64,000 bases of DNA, taken from contig NZ_QJSD01000002.1 of NCBI RefSeq assembly GCF_003313245.1, positions 62,001 to 126,000 on the forward strand, given 5' to 3'. A program made the position numbers and the translations under genes. This stretch comes from Primorskyibacter marinus. Lineage in GTDB: Bacteria > Pseudomonadota > Alphaproteobacteria > Rhodobacterales > Rhodobacteraceae. A model generated the notes under the pieces. That model was not told the origin of the DNA, made no database searches, and saw only the letters and a list, made by a program, of their open reading frames with translations. Shown piece by piece: positions 25,757-34,203 of this stretch (position 1 is its first letter; the number at the start of each line of letters is the position of its first letter).

Positions 25757-27585
25757 AACTTGCCGACTGGATCAACCATTTCGCACCCGCCGATGGCCCG
25801 CCGCCACGCACCCTGCTGGCGTTCTTTCGCTGGGGTCTGCGCGGGACCGGACGGGTGTTGGCTCTTGCCGGGGCGGTTTCCATCATCGCCGGCATAACCG
25901 AGGTGATCGCCGCATTGCTGCTGGGCCGGGTGATTGACGCGGCGCTGTCCTCGGACGCGCAATCGGTCTTTGCCGACCAAAGCGGCATCCTTTTATGGTC
26001 GCTCTTGTTCTTCATCCTTCTGCGCCCGGCTATTCTGGGCGTCGCGTCGGTGACGCAATCGGTCATGGTGCAGCCCAACGTGCTGAACCTGATCCTGTCG
26101 CGCCTGCACCGCTATACGCTGGGGCACGCCGTTACGTTCTTCGACAACGATTTTGCGGGCCGTATCGCGCAAAAGGAATGGCAAACCGCCCGCGCGATGA
26201 ACGATTCCGTGGTCGAGATCCTGCATACGGTGCTGTTTGCGCTCGCCTCGGTGGTGGGCGCGGTGCTGATGCTGGGCACGGTGGATCTGCGCATCGCCGC
26301 CGGACTGGTGGTGTGGATGCTGGGCTATGGTTTTCTGATCCGTCATTTCATGCCCCGCATCCGCCAGCGGTCCAAGGCGCGGGCCGGCGCGCGGGCAATG
26401 ACCACCGGCCAGATCGTCGATACCGTCACCAATATCAAAACCGTCAAGCTGTTCGCCCATGCCGATTACGAGGATCGCGCGGCTTTGGGCGCGATGCAGA
26501 CCTATCGCGACCGGTCGGTGGAGTTTGGCTACATCTCTGTGGCGTTCCGGTTCTGGCTGATGGCGCTGGCGGGCATTCTGCCGGTGCTTCTGGTGGGCGG
26601 CGCGCTGTTTTACTGGAACCTTGGCCTTGTAAGCGCAGGCGACATCGCCGCAACGGGCGCCGTGGCGCTGCGGCTGGCGCAAATGACCGGCTGGGTCAGC
26701 TTCACCCTGATGGCGCTTTACGCCAATATCGGCGAGGTCGAGGACGGGATGCGCACGCTTACCCCGCCTCATACGCTGGTGGACAAGCCGGATGCGCAGG
26801 ATCTGCAAGTGACGGATGCGCAGGTCGATTTCAAGGATGTCAGCTTTGCCTATGGGCGGCGCACTGGCGGGATCGAGAACGTGTCCCTGACCATTCATCC
26901 GGACGAAAAGCTGGGCATTGTCGGCGCGTCCGGGGCCGGCAAATCGACCCTCGTGGCGCTGCTCTTGCGGCTCTATGACACCGAAGGCGGCACCATCCGG
27001 ATTGACGGGCAGGACATTGGCGGCGTGACGCAGGAATCCTTGCGGCGAAAAATCGGCATGGTCACGCAGGAAACCGCCATGTTCAACCGCTCGGCGCTGG
27101 ACAACATTCGCTATGGCAGGCCCGAAGCCACCAAGGAAGAGGTGATTGCCGCCGCCAAACAGGCCGAGGCGCATGAGTTCATCCTGAAGATGCAGGACCA
27201 TATGGGCCGCGAAGGCTATGGCGCGCATCTGGGCGAGCGTGGCGTCAAGCTGTCCGGCGGTCAGCGTCAACGGATCGCCCTGGCCCGTGCCATTCTGAAA
27301 GATGCGCCGATTCTGGTGTTGGACGAGGCGACAAGCGCGCTGGATTCCGAGGTCGAAGCCTCGATTCAAGAGGCGCTGGACCGGGTGATGCAAGGCAAGA
27401 CCGTGCTGGCCATCGCGCACCGCCTGTCCACGATCTCCAGCATGGACCGGATCATCGTCATGGATGACGGTCGCATCGTCGAGACCGGCACGCATACGCA
27501 GCTTCTGGCGCGGGGTGGGCTTTACGCGCGCTACTGGGACCGGCAGTCGGGCGGCTTTATCGGATCGCAGGATGCCGCCGAATAG
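25753..27585 (+). CDS. ABC exporter half-transporter, second of a pair
   Basis: A 610-residue fused permease-ATPase paralogous to the preceding gene. Its Walker A 'GASGAGKST' (near residue 395), signature 'LSGGQRQRIALARAILKDAP', Walker B 'LVLDEATSALD' and 'AHRLST' are all intact, so both ATP sites of the predicted heterodimer look catalytically competent. Six membrane spans precede the ATPase. The ATG overlaps the stop of the first gene (ATGA), indicating coupled translation. An RlmD-like methyltransferase follows after 37 bases, perhaps by chance. Confidence 0.87.
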   Translation: MKLADWINHFAPADGPPPRTLLAFFRWGLRGTGRVLALAGAVSIIAGITEVIAALLLGRVIDAALSSDAQSVFADQSGILLWSLLFFILLRPAILGVASVTQSVMVQPNVLNLILSRLHRYTLGHAVTFFDNDFAGRIAQKEWQTARAMNDSVVEILHTVLFALASVVGAVLMLGTVDLRIAAGLVVWMLGYGFLIRHFMPRIRQRSKARAGARAMTTGQIVDTVTNIKTVKLFAHADYEDRAALGAMQTYRDRSVEFGYISVAFRFWLMALAGILPVLLVGGALFYWNLGLVSAGDIAATGAVALRLAQMTGWVSFTLMALYANIGEVEDGMRTLTPPHTLVDKPDAQDLQVTDAQVDFKDVSFAYGRRTGGIENVSLTIHPDEKLGIVGASGAGKSTLVALLLRLYDTEGGTIRIDGQDIGGVTQESLRRKIGMVTQETAMFNRSALDNIRYGRPEATKEEVIAAAKQAEAHEFILKMQDHMGREGYGAHLGERGVKLSGGQRQRIALARAILKDAPILVLDEATSALDSEVEASIQEALDRVMQGKTVLAIAHRLSTISSMDRIIVMDDGRIVETGTHTQLLARGGLYARYWDRQSGGFIGSQDAAE

Positions 27586-27622
27586 GCTGGATCGCGGCGC
27601 AGACTCGGGGTAGGGCCAGCCC

Positions 27623-28843
27623 ATGACAATAGTGACAATAGAACGGCTGGGACATCACGGCGACGGCATTGCAGCCGGTCCGATCTACGTCCCGCGCACT
27701 CTGCCCGGCGAGGTGGTCGAAGGCGAGATCACGGGCGACGCAATGCCATTGCCCAGAATCGTGACGCCCTCGCCTGACCGGGTAAAAGCGCCCTGTCGGC
27801 ATGCCGCGTCCTGTGGCGGGTGTCAGTTGCAGCATGTGTCGGACAGGTTTGTCGCGTATTGGAAGCTGGGCATCGTGACACACGCGCTGGCTGCACACGG
27901 GTTGGAGGTTCAGCCCCGCCGGATCCTGACCTCTCCGCCCTCTACCCGCCGCCGTGCCGGGTTTTCCGCGCGCCGCACCAAGAAGGGGGCGATGGCCGGG
28001 TTCCACAAACGCGGCGCCGATGTGATCGTCGAGGTGCCGGATTGCCTGTTGGTCGATCCCGCGATTGCCGCCGCCCTGCCCATGGTCGAGGCGCTGGCGA
28101 TTGCCGGCACCAGCCGCAAGGCAGAGCTTTCGGTCATGGTCACCACCTCGCTTGGCGGGCTGGATGTCGCCGTGTCGGGCGGCAAGGAGGTCGATCCGCA
28201 ACTGCAAATGCAGCTTGCCGCGATTGCCGAAAAGTTCGATCTGGCGCGCCTGACCTGGGAGGCGGACCTTGCCTTGACCCGCCGCATGCCGGAACAGCAG
28301 TTCGGGCTTGCGCGCGTAACGCCCCCCGCCGGTGCGTTCCTGCAAGCCACGCCCGAAGGCGAAGCGGCGCTTTTGTCTGCCGTGACCGAAGCCGTCGGAA
28401 GTGCTAGCCGCATCGTGGATCTTTTTGCCGGATGCGGCACGTTCGCCTTGCCGCTTGCGCAGGCGGCGGCGGTGCATGCGGTCGAAGGGGATGCGGCGAT
28501 GATGCAGGCACTGGATGCCGGTTGGCGCAAGACGCCGCTGCTGCACGCCGTTACCCATGCCACGCGCGACCTGTTCCGCGCGCCGCTGGATGTCTCTGAC
28601 CTGAAGGGGTTTGACGCCGCAGTGATCGACCCGCCCCGTGCCGGGGCACAGGCGCAGATCGCCGAGCTTGCCAAAAGCGGCATTCCGGTCATCGCGCATG
28701 TGTCATGCAATCCGGTGACATTTGCGCGGGATGCAAAGGTGCTGGTCGATGCCGGATACAGGATTGACTGGATTGACGTTGTCGATCAGTTCCGCTGGTC
28801 CACGCATGTCGAACTGGTCGCGGGCTTCACGTTGAACGCCTGA
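27623..28843 (+). CDS. Class I SAM-dependent RNA m5U methyltransferase, RlmD/RumA family
   Basis: A 406-residue enzyme of the TrmA/RlmC/RlmD group. An N-terminal TRAM-like segment precedes cysteines of the Fe-S motif ('CRHAASCGGCQLQH', near residues 58-71). The SAM-binding motif 'IVDLFAGCGTFALPLA' is near residue 265. 'DPPRAGAQ' and the catalytic 'HVSCNPVTFARD' with nucleophile cysteine follow. RlmD methylates U1939 of 23S rRNA; alphaproteobacterial homologues are often single-copy and broader in annotation, so the exact position is not certain. Confidence 0.87.
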   Translation: MTIVTIERLGHHGDGIAAGPIYVPRTLPGEVVEGEITGDAMPLPRIVTPSPDRVKAPCRHAASCGGCQLQHVSDRFVAYWKLGIVTHALAAHGLEVQPRRILTSPPSTRRRAGFSARRTKKGAMAGFHKRGADVIVEVPDCLLVDPAIAAALPMVEALAIAGTSRKAELSVMVTTSLGGLDVAVSGGKEVDPQLQMQLAAIAEKFDLARLTWEADLALTRRMPEQQFGLARVTPPAGAFLQATPEGEAALLSAVTEAVGSASRIVDLFAGCGTFALPLAQAAAVHAVEGDAAMMQALDAGWRKTPLLHAVTHATRDLFRAPLDVSDLKGFDAAVIDPPRAGAQAQIAELAKSGIPVIAHVSCNPVTFARDAKVLVDAGYRIDWIDVVDQFRWSTHVELVAGFTLNA

Positions 28844-28852
28844 GGCGGATCG

Positions 28853-28868
28853 CCGCCGCAATCGGCGG
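28853..28868 (+). terminator. Hairpin after the RlmD-like gene
   Basis: CCGCCG (28853-28858) and CGGCGG (28863-28868) form a six-base GC stem with a CAAT loop, ten bases past the stop codon. Only TTCGTGTT follows, so it is at best a weak terminator. Confidence 0.3.
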
Positions 28869-28950
28869 TTCGTGTTGATAATCCCCCTACCTTCGTTGCC
28901 CGAAAAAATGTACCCTGTCACCTGAGGCAAATACAAAAACAGGCAGAAAA

Positions 28951-29445
28951 ATGCGGGTATTCAGGTTTCTTGCAGTCGCCATGCTGATGATCGGCGTGTC
29001 GGGCTGCGCGAGCAAGTTCAAGACATATAATGGCCCCGAAGTGACTCAGGTGATCGTCAACAAGGGCGAGCGGCGGATGTATCTGCTGCACAACACCGAA
29101 GTGCTGGAGGCCTACGATATTGGCCTTGGCTTTGCGCCATCCGGTGACAAGAAGATCAGCGGCGACGGGCGCACACCCGAGGGCAACTATCTGATCGACC
29201 GGCGCAATCCGAACAGCGAATTCCACTTGTCGGTCGGAATCGATTATCCCAATGAGGCCGATCTCGCCGAGGCGATCGCGATGGGTGAATCGCCCGGAGG
29301 CGACATCTTCATTCACGGCAGGCCGCGGAAATACCGGGACGGCAAGCGTGACTGGACAGCAGGGTGCATCGCCGTGACGGACCGCGAGATCGAACAGATC
29401 TACGCCATGGTGAAAAACGGGACACCGATTTCAATCCAGCCTTAG
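28951..29445 (+). CDS. L,D-transpeptidase (YkuD) family lipoprotein
   Basis: A 164-residue protein with a lipoprotein signal ('MLMIGVSGC', lipid cysteine C19). The YkuD catalytic region shows 'GRTPEGNYLIDRRNPNSEFH', H122 in 'FIHGRP' and the nucleophile C139 in 'DWTAGCIAVTD'. It would form 3-3 cross-links in peptidoglycan or attach proteins to it, acting in the periplasm anchored to a membrane. A second YkuD protein lies 0.7 kb away with a CAP lipoprotein between. The ATG follows AGGCAGAAAA. Confidence 0.88.
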   Translation: MRVFRFLAVAMLMIGVSGCASKFKTYNGPEVTQVIVNKGERRMYLLHNTEVLEAYDIGLGFAPSGDKKISGDGRTPEGNYLIDRRNPNSEFHLSVGIDYPNEADLAEAIAMGESPGGDIFIHGRPRKYRDGKRDWTAGCIAVTDREIEQIYAMVKNGTPISIQP

Positions 29446-29458
29446 GCGTGAGCGCAAG

Positions 29459-29479
29459 GCCCCGGATCAAGTCCGGGGC
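29459..29479. repeat. Palindromic GCCCCGGA hairpin between convergent genes
   Basis: GCCCCGGA (29459-29466) and TCCGGGGC (29472-29479) pair perfectly around TCAAG. It sits between the convergent YkuD and CAP-protein genes and lacks a T-tract. The same short palindrome (CCCCGGA-N5-TCCGGGG) is, to my recollection, common in intergenic DNA of alphaproteobacteria; it may act as a terminator or transcript-end stabiliser. Confidence 0.5.
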
Positions 29480-29498
29480 AGGTTGTGGTGGGGCGGGC

Positions 29499-30017
29499 CT
29501 AGTTGCCCATCACCATGGTCCACCAGATTTTGCCATTGTTTTCCTGGTGCCACGAAAACCCCATATTGCGGGCTTCGGCGCCGACGATCACGTTGCGGGT
29601 GGCGGGCGTTTCCATCCATGCGGCCAGGGTTTCGAGCTCTGTCTCGTAGGTTTCCGAGATGTTTTCGCCCATGAGTTCACCCGAATACCCGGCGCGGCGG
29701 ACCCGGTCCAGCGGCGAAGAACCGTCGGACCCGAAATGCCACGGACGGTTCTGCGCCGCCATATCGCGCGAATGCGTGGCCGCCGCTGCGGTAAGCTGCG
29801 CATTCAGCTGGACCGGGGACACGCCTGCGGCCTGGCGCAGCGCGTTGACCGAATCGAGCATTCTGAACTGGATGCGCGACTCAGAGCCCGCGCTGATTCG
29901 GTAGACCTTTGGCGCCGGCCTGCCATCTGCCAGAACCGGGGTTGTGACCACGGGTGCAGGCGCACATGCCGAAAGCGCCAGCAGGGTCGAAATGGTCAAG
30001 AATATGGCACGCATCAT
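29499..30017 (-). CDS. CAP (SCP/PR-1) domain lipoprotein
   Basis: A 172-residue protein with a lipoprotein signal ending 'LLALSAC' (C18) and a CAP domain: 'MLDSVNALRQAAGVSPVQLNAQLTAAAATHSRDMA', quoted as a region at residues 53-87, then 'GENISE' and 'AWMETPATRNVIVG', and the final strand 'IWWTMVMGN'. The CAP-cavity histidine in 'THSRDM' is present. Bacterial CAP proteins are secreted, and their biochemical role is not settled. It is divergent from the second YkuD gene across 168 bases. Confidence 0.85.
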   Translation of the reverse strand: MMRAIFLTISTLLALSACAPAPVVTTPVLADGRPAPKVYRISAGSESRIQFRMLDSVNALRQAAGVSPVQLNAQLTAAAATHSRDMAAQNRPWHFGSDGSSPLDRVRRAGYSGELMGENISETYETELETLAAWMETPATRNVIVGAEARNMGFSWHQENNGKIWWTMVMGN

Positions 30018-30185
30018 GTGTCTGTCATCCGTTCATTGCACTGCATCAGGCATAACGGTGCTTAGGTTGCTATTCAAACCCACATCCGCGTGAGTCGGCC
30101 CAATGACGCCGGATTGAATTGCGACTGAGGCATTCCCGCAATAAATATGTTACCATAATTTCTGTTTTCATTATGGAGTTCCAAG

Positions 30186-30788
30186 ATGACAAAGCCGATA
30201 CCTCGGATTTTTGACCGTCGTGGCTTTTTGGCTGCTGGCGCTGCGTTCGCTGCAACGCCCGCCTTGGCACAGGATGTCAACGGTGCCGACACGGTCGAGA
30301 TTGAACGTGACCTGTCGCAGGTTGTCCGCCGCAATATCTCCAGCTTTCGGGCGCTGGACTGGCAACCCTATTTCAGCTCTCTGGCCAATGGTGCGGTCCT
30401 CGTCGACATCACGTCGCGGGCCTTGCATTACTGGTCAGAGGATGGCGCGACCTACAAGCTTTATCCGTCCTCGGTGCCTTTGACAGAGGATCTGACCCGC
30501 CGTGGCCGCACCAGCGTGATCCGCAAGGTCGAGGGCCCCAGCTGGGCACCGACGCCCGCGATGAAAAAGCGCAATCCGGAATGGCCGGACTTTGTTGGTC
30601 CCGGCCCGGACAACCCGCTTGGCACGCATGCGCTGTATCTCAGCTGGCAGTATTACCGCATCCACGGCACCCATGACACCCGCAAGATCGGCCGTCGTTC
30701 TTCCAATGGTTGCATCGGTTTGTACAACGAACACATCCAGGAGCTGTTCAGGCTGACGAAGGTCGGAACACAAGTGTTGCTAATTTGA
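30186..30788 (+). CDS. Tat-exported L,D-transpeptidase (YkuD family)
   Basis: A 200-residue protein with a twin-arginine signal ('FDRRGFLAAGAAFA', R11-R12) ending near 'ALA'. The catalytic domain carries H160 in 'YRIHGTHD' and the nucleophile C176 in 'RRSSNGCIGLYN', the canonical HXX(14-17)[ST]XGC layout. It is an ErfK/YkuD-type transpeptidase, likely periplasmic, and it differs in sequence and export route from the lipoprotein YkuD upstream. The start has a modest Shine-Dalgarno (TATGGAG). Confidence 0.9.
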   Translation: MTKPIPRIFDRRGFLAAGAAFAATPALAQDVNGADTVEIERDLSQVVRRNISSFRALDWQPYFSSLANGAVLVDITSRALHYWSEDGATYKLYPSSVPLTEDLTRRGRTSVIRKVEGPSWAPTPAMKKRNPEWPDFVGPGPDNPLGTHALYLSWQYYRIHGTHDTRKIGRRSSNGCIGLYNEHIQELFRLTKVGTQVLLI

Positions 30789-30936
30789 CGACATTGGATC
30801 GGGGCTGCCTCGAAAGCGTCAAGGTTGCGTTTGCATTAGGCGAAAATAGCTGCTTAGAAAGAGTTACGAGGTAAGTCTTGGGTGCTTGCTGTTAGCCCTG
30901 CGTGGGAAACTGCAAGCGTATTACTGGAGGTATACA

Positions 30937-31128
30937 ATGAAGAAACTCGCACTCGCCGCTGTCCTGACAGCCGCCGCTTCGACCGCAATGGCCGGTTCGT
31001 ATGCAAAAGACGACGTAGTAATGGAGCCGGTTGTGGTTGTTGAAGAAGCAGCGACAAGCTCTTCTTCCGCTGGCCTGATCATTCCGCTGGTTCTGCTGGC
31101 AGTTATCGCAGCAGCCGCGTCCAACTAA
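30937..31128 (+). CDS. Small membrane or exported protein of unknown function
   Basis: A 63-residue protein I cannot assign. Residues 1-19 ('MKKLALAAVLTAAASTAMA') form a Sec signal peptide. A short acidic and valine-rich segment ('DDVVMEPVVVVEEAATSSSSA') follows, then a strongly hydrophobic C-terminus ('GLIIPLVLLAVIAAAA') that would span the membrane. A strong Shine-Dalgarno (CTGGAGG, 30924-30930), a leader of up to 148 bases and a strong terminator make it a well-expressed monocistronic gene. Confidence 0.8.
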   Translation: MKKLALAAVLTAAASTAMAGSYAKDDVVMEPVVVVEEAATSSSSAGLIIPLVLLAVIAAAASN

Positions 31129-31153
31129 TTCCCCTACGGAATTAAAGAATTCG

Positions 31154-31184
31154 AAAAGGGCGGTGCGAAAGCGCCGCCCTTTTT
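31154..31184 (+). terminator. Intrinsic terminator after the 63-residue protein gene
   Basis: AAAAGGGCGGTGC (31154-31166) pairs with GCGCCGCCCTTTT (31171-31183) around GAAA, with one wobble. A run of five T ends at 31184. The A-tract at its other side means it may also serve leftward hemH transcripts. Confidence 0.88.
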
Positions 31185-31225
31185 ACATGCGTGCTGGGTT
31201 TACACGCGTGCCGGCCGGGCCGGGG

Positions 31226-32287
31226 TCAGACCCAGCCCTGAAGATTCTGGTCAATGACGCCTGCCAGCGCCGCCACATGCGCCGGATCGTCGTTCAGGCA
31301 GGGGATATAGGTGAACTGTTCGCCGCCCGCCTCTTCAAAGCTTTCGCGGATCTCTTCGTTGATTTCTTCCAGCGTTTCGATGCAATCGGCGGAAAACGCG
31401 GGCGCAATCACCGCGATCTTCTTCTTGCCTTCTTCCTTTGCAAGCCGGGCGACCTCTTCCACCGTATAGGGTTTCAGCCATTCCTCGGGGCCAAAGACCG
31501 ACTGGAACGTGGTGCGAATCTCTGTGTCGGCCCAGCCCAGCCGTTCCGTCAGCAGCCGGGTCGTTTTCTGGCATTGGCAATGATAGGGATCGCCCTGCAT
31601 CAGATAGCGTTTCGGCATCCCGTGATAGGAACAGACCAGAATATCGGGCTTCTCGCTTAGCGCCGCATAGCCACGTTCCACCGATTGCGCCAACGCCTCG
31701 ATATAAAGCGGCTGGTCGAAATACGGGTCGACCACACGCGCGGTAGGTTGCCAGGTTTCCTTCATCAGCGCGCGGAAGAACTGATCGTTCGCGGTGGCAG
31801 AGGTGGCACCGGCGTAATGCGGATAAAGCGGAAAAAACAGGATCTTGCGGCACCCGGCCTCGACCATCGCGCGGAGTTTCGATTCGGTTGAAGGGTTGCC
31901 GTAGCGCATACAGAAATCGACCATCACCTGATCGCCATGCCGCGCCTGCACCTCTGCCGCGATTGCCGCGGTCTGGTCGCGGGTGATCGTCATCAGCGGG
32001 CTTTCGTCCTTTTGTGTGTTCCAGATCGACCGATAGGCCGCGCCGGAACTGAAGGGACGCTTGCTCAGGATGATAAGCTGCAACAGCGGCTGCCATTTCC
32101 AGCGCGGGTAGTCGATCACCCGCTTGTCGGACAGAAATTCGTTCAGATAGCGCCGCATCGACCAGTAATCATGCCCGTCGGGCGTGCCCAGATTGGCAAG
32201 CAGTACGCCGATCTTCGGTTTGGCGATTTCCGGGTGGTCAGCAGGCGCATTTTCGGGACGGCTGGCAGAATGAGAAGCATCAAGCAT
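31226..32287 (-). CDS. hemH: Ferrochelatase
   Basis: A 353-residue enzyme inserting Fe2+ into protoporphyrin IX, the last step of heme b synthesis. The N-terminus 'GVLLANLGTPD' and the active-site block 'CSYHGMPKRY' (catalytic His), 'FPLYPHYAGATSA' and 'PAFSADCIETLEEI' are typical. I use ATG 32287; ATG 32323 would add 12 residues with no clear Shine-Dalgarno for either. It lies 55 bases beyond the upstream methyltransferase stop and probably shares its transcript. Confidence 0.94.
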   Translation of the reverse strand: MLDASHSASRPENAPADHPEIAKPKIGVLLANLGTPDGHDYWSMRRYLNEFLSDKRVIDYPRWKWQPLLQLIILSKRPFSSGAAYRSIWNTQKDESPLMTITRDQTAAIAAEVQARHGDQVMVDFCMRYGNPSTESKLRAMVEAGCRKILFFPLYPHYAGATSATANDQFFRALMKETWQPTARVVDPYFDQPLYIEALAQSVERGYAALSEKPDILVCSYHGMPKRYLMQGDPYHCQCQKTTRLLTERLGWADTEIRTTFQSVFGPEEWLKPYTVEEVARLAKEEGKKKIAVIAPAFSADCIETLEEINEEIRESFEEAGGEQFTYIPCLNDDPAHVAALAGVIDQNLQGWV

Positions 32288-32342
32288 GGGCGGGCATCCG
32301 TTCAGTAAGGTTAGATCCGACATATCGTGAATGACGCATAGG

Positions 32343-33161
32343 TCAATCTTTCAGCGGGGTTTCGCGCGTGCCAAGCGCGTCGGCAAGACGATGCGCCGCA
32401 GATCCGGGGCGCAAAGGTTTGGGCTGGCTGTCATGGGCCGCCCATCCGGTCAGAAAGATCATCTCGAATGTCGCGGGGATGCGCCCGTCGGCAGCGCCCC
32501 AGGTCTCGACATAGATCCGCGCGGCTTCTGCGATCACGTCGCGCCGGGTGAAACGGCGTAGGCGCGCGTCCAATGCGTTGCCCTCGCCCATCGCACGCAG
32601 GTCCTGCATCAGATGCAGCGGCGTGGCATAGCTGACCGTCAGGGGCAGGCTGTCCGCGACCGGCAGCGCAAACCCCGCCCGCTGTAACAGCGCCCCCAGA
32701 TCGCGGATTTCGGCCATGGGCGCGACACGCGGCGACAGCCCGCCGGTGACGCTGCTTTCCGCCTGTGCCAGCGCGCTGCGCAACTGGTGCAGCGTCTGCC
32801 CGCCAAATGCCACCGACAGGTGCAGCCCGTCGGGGCGCAATGCGTGGCGACACTGGATCAACTGCCCCACCGGATCATTCGCCCAATGCAGGGCAAGCGC
32901 GTGGATCACCAGATCATGCGCGCCTTCGTTCAGCGCCAGCACATCGGTATCGGCCACGATCTTCGCACCGGGCAGGACATTTTCCCAGATTTCGGGGAAA
33001 GGCGTGACAATGGCGGGGTTGGTAAACTGCCTGTTAACCATCGAGAGACGATCCTCGACCTCGTCCCGCGCCGACTGGTGCAGGAACAGGGCAGGCGCAC
33101 GGGTCGCACGGGCGCGGTTGCGGGCAAGCGCCGCAAGATCGGTCAGGGGCACAGCAGTCAT
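32343..33161 (-). CDS. SAM-dependent methyltransferase resembling NDUFAF5/BioC
   Basis: A 272-residue protein of the methyltransferase superfamily that resembles mitochondrial NDUFAF5 and BioC-like proteins. 'FLHQSARDEVEDRLSMVNR' at about residues 26-44, 'DLVIHALALHWANDPVGQLIQCRHALRPDG' as a region at about 84-113, and 'LTVSYATPLHLMQDLRAMGEGNA' near residue 178 fit the family. The glycine-rich SAM motif I is degenerate, which is usual in this subgroup. In mitochondria NDUFAF5 hydroxylates complex I; the bacterial role is not established. The start codon shares two bases with the divergent comF start. Confidence 0.75.
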   Translation of the reverse strand: MTAVPLTDLAALARNRARATRAPALFLHQSARDEVEDRLSMVNRQFTNPAIVTPFPEIWENVLPGAKIVADTDVLALNEGAHDLVIHALALHWANDPVGQLIQCRHALRPDGLHLSVAFGGQTLHQLRSALAQAESSVTGGLSPRVAPMAEIRDLGALLQRAGFALPVADSLPLTVSYATPLHLMQDLRAMGEGNALDARLRRFTRRDVIAEAARIYVETWGAADGRIPATFEMIFLTGWAAHDSQPKPLRPGSAAHRLADALGTRETPLKD

Positions 33162-33909
33162 GGGGCAGAGACATAAGGTGGCTTGGGCAGGTTTGCAAAC
33201 GGCGCTCCAGTTGATCTATCCGCCGCGCTGCCTGACCTGCGGGGGCATGGTCGAAAGCGATTTCGGCCTTTGCGGACCTTGCTGGCGCGACACGCCTTTC
33301 ATCGGCGGTCTGGTTTGCGATCTCTGCGGCACGCCTTTGCCGGGCGTGGATGACGGCGTGCCGGTACATTGCGATGATTGCATGACCACCGAACGCCCGT
33401 GGCAACAGGGGCGCGCCGCGCTGATCTACCGCGATGCCGGGCGCAGGCTGGTGCTGTCGCTCAAGCATGGGGACCGGCATGATGTGGTCCGCCCTGCCGC
33501 AAAGTGGATGGCGCAGGCCGCCAGACCCATGCTGCGCGAGGACTCGCTGATCGCCCCGGTGCCGCTGCATTGGTCGCGCATGGCGCGGCGCCGCTTCAAC
33601 CAATCTGCCCTGCTGGCCGCCGCTTTGGCGCGTGAAACGGGGCGCAGGACCTGCCCGGACCTGTTGCTGCGGAGCACCCGGACCCGCTCGCTGGACGGGC
33701 TGACCCGCGACGCGCGCTTTGCCATGCTGAGCGGCAGCATCCGCGCCCACCCCCAGCGCACCGCCTTGATGGAGGGGCGCTCGGTGCTGCTGGTCGATGA
33801 CGTGATGACCTCTGGTGCGACCTTGGCGGCGGCGGCAGAGGCCTGCCATGCGTCGCGGGCGCGTGAAGTTTGTGTCATCGCACTGGCGCGCGTTGCAAAC
33901 CAGCCTTAA
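33160..33909 (+). CDS. comF: ComF family phosphoribosyltransferase-like protein
   Basis: A 249-residue ComF/GntX-type protein. N-terminal zinc-binding cysteines appear as 'CLTCGG', 'CGPCW', 'CDLCG' and 'CDDC' (about residues 22-70). The C-terminal phosphoribosyltransferase fold has the PRPP loop 'VLLVDDVMTSGATL' near residue 210. ComF is needed for DNA uptake in competent bacteria; in alphaproteobacteria its role is usually unproven. ATG 33160 overlaps the divergent gene's start; GTG 33178 is an alternative. It opens a comF-grxC-nit-marR cluster. Confidence 0.88.
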   Translation: MGQRHKVAWAGLQTALQLIYPPRCLTCGGMVESDFGLCGPCWRDTPFIGGLVCDLCGTPLPGVDDGVPVHCDDCMTTERPWQQGRAALIYRDAGRRLVLSLKHGDRHDVVRPAAKWMAQAARPMLREDSLIAPVPLHWSRMARRRFNQSALLAAALARETGRRTCPDLLLRSTRTRSLDGLTRDARFAMLSGSIRAHPQRTALMEGRSVLLVDDVMTSGATLAAAAEACHASRAREVCVIALARVANQP

Positions 33910-33945
33910 ATCCCTGACAAACACGCCTGTCAGAAGGGACCAGAC

Positions 33946-34203
33946 ATGCAAGACGTTGAAATCTACACCTCGCCGCTTTGCGGCTTTTGTCACGCGGCCA
34001 AGCGGTTGCTGACCGAGAAAAATGTCACATTCACCGAGATTGACGTGCTGGCCAATCCAGCCCGCAAGCCGGAAATGATCCAACGCGCCAGTGGCGGACG
34101 TACCGTGCCACAGATCTTTGTCGGCGAAACCCATGTCGGCGGCTGTGACGAGCTTTATGCATTGGAGCGCGCCGGCAAGCTGGATCCGCTTTTGGCCGGC
34201 TGA
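33946..34203 (+). CDS. grxC: Glutaredoxin 3
   Basis: An 85-residue dithiol glutaredoxin. The redox pair is C12 and C15 in 'CGFC' (the more usual form is CPYC). 'GGRTVPQIFVGE' with the cis-proline and 'HVGGCDEL' bind glutathione. It reduces protein and mixed disulfides with GSH in the cytoplasm. It follows comF by 36 bases, and its TGA overlaps the start of the nitrilase-type gene (TGATG), so the two are coupled. Confidence 0.93.
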   Translation: MQDVEIYTSPLCGFCHAAKRLLTEKNVTFTEIDVLANPARKPEMIQRASGGRTVPQIFVGETHVGGCDELYALERAGKLDPLLAG

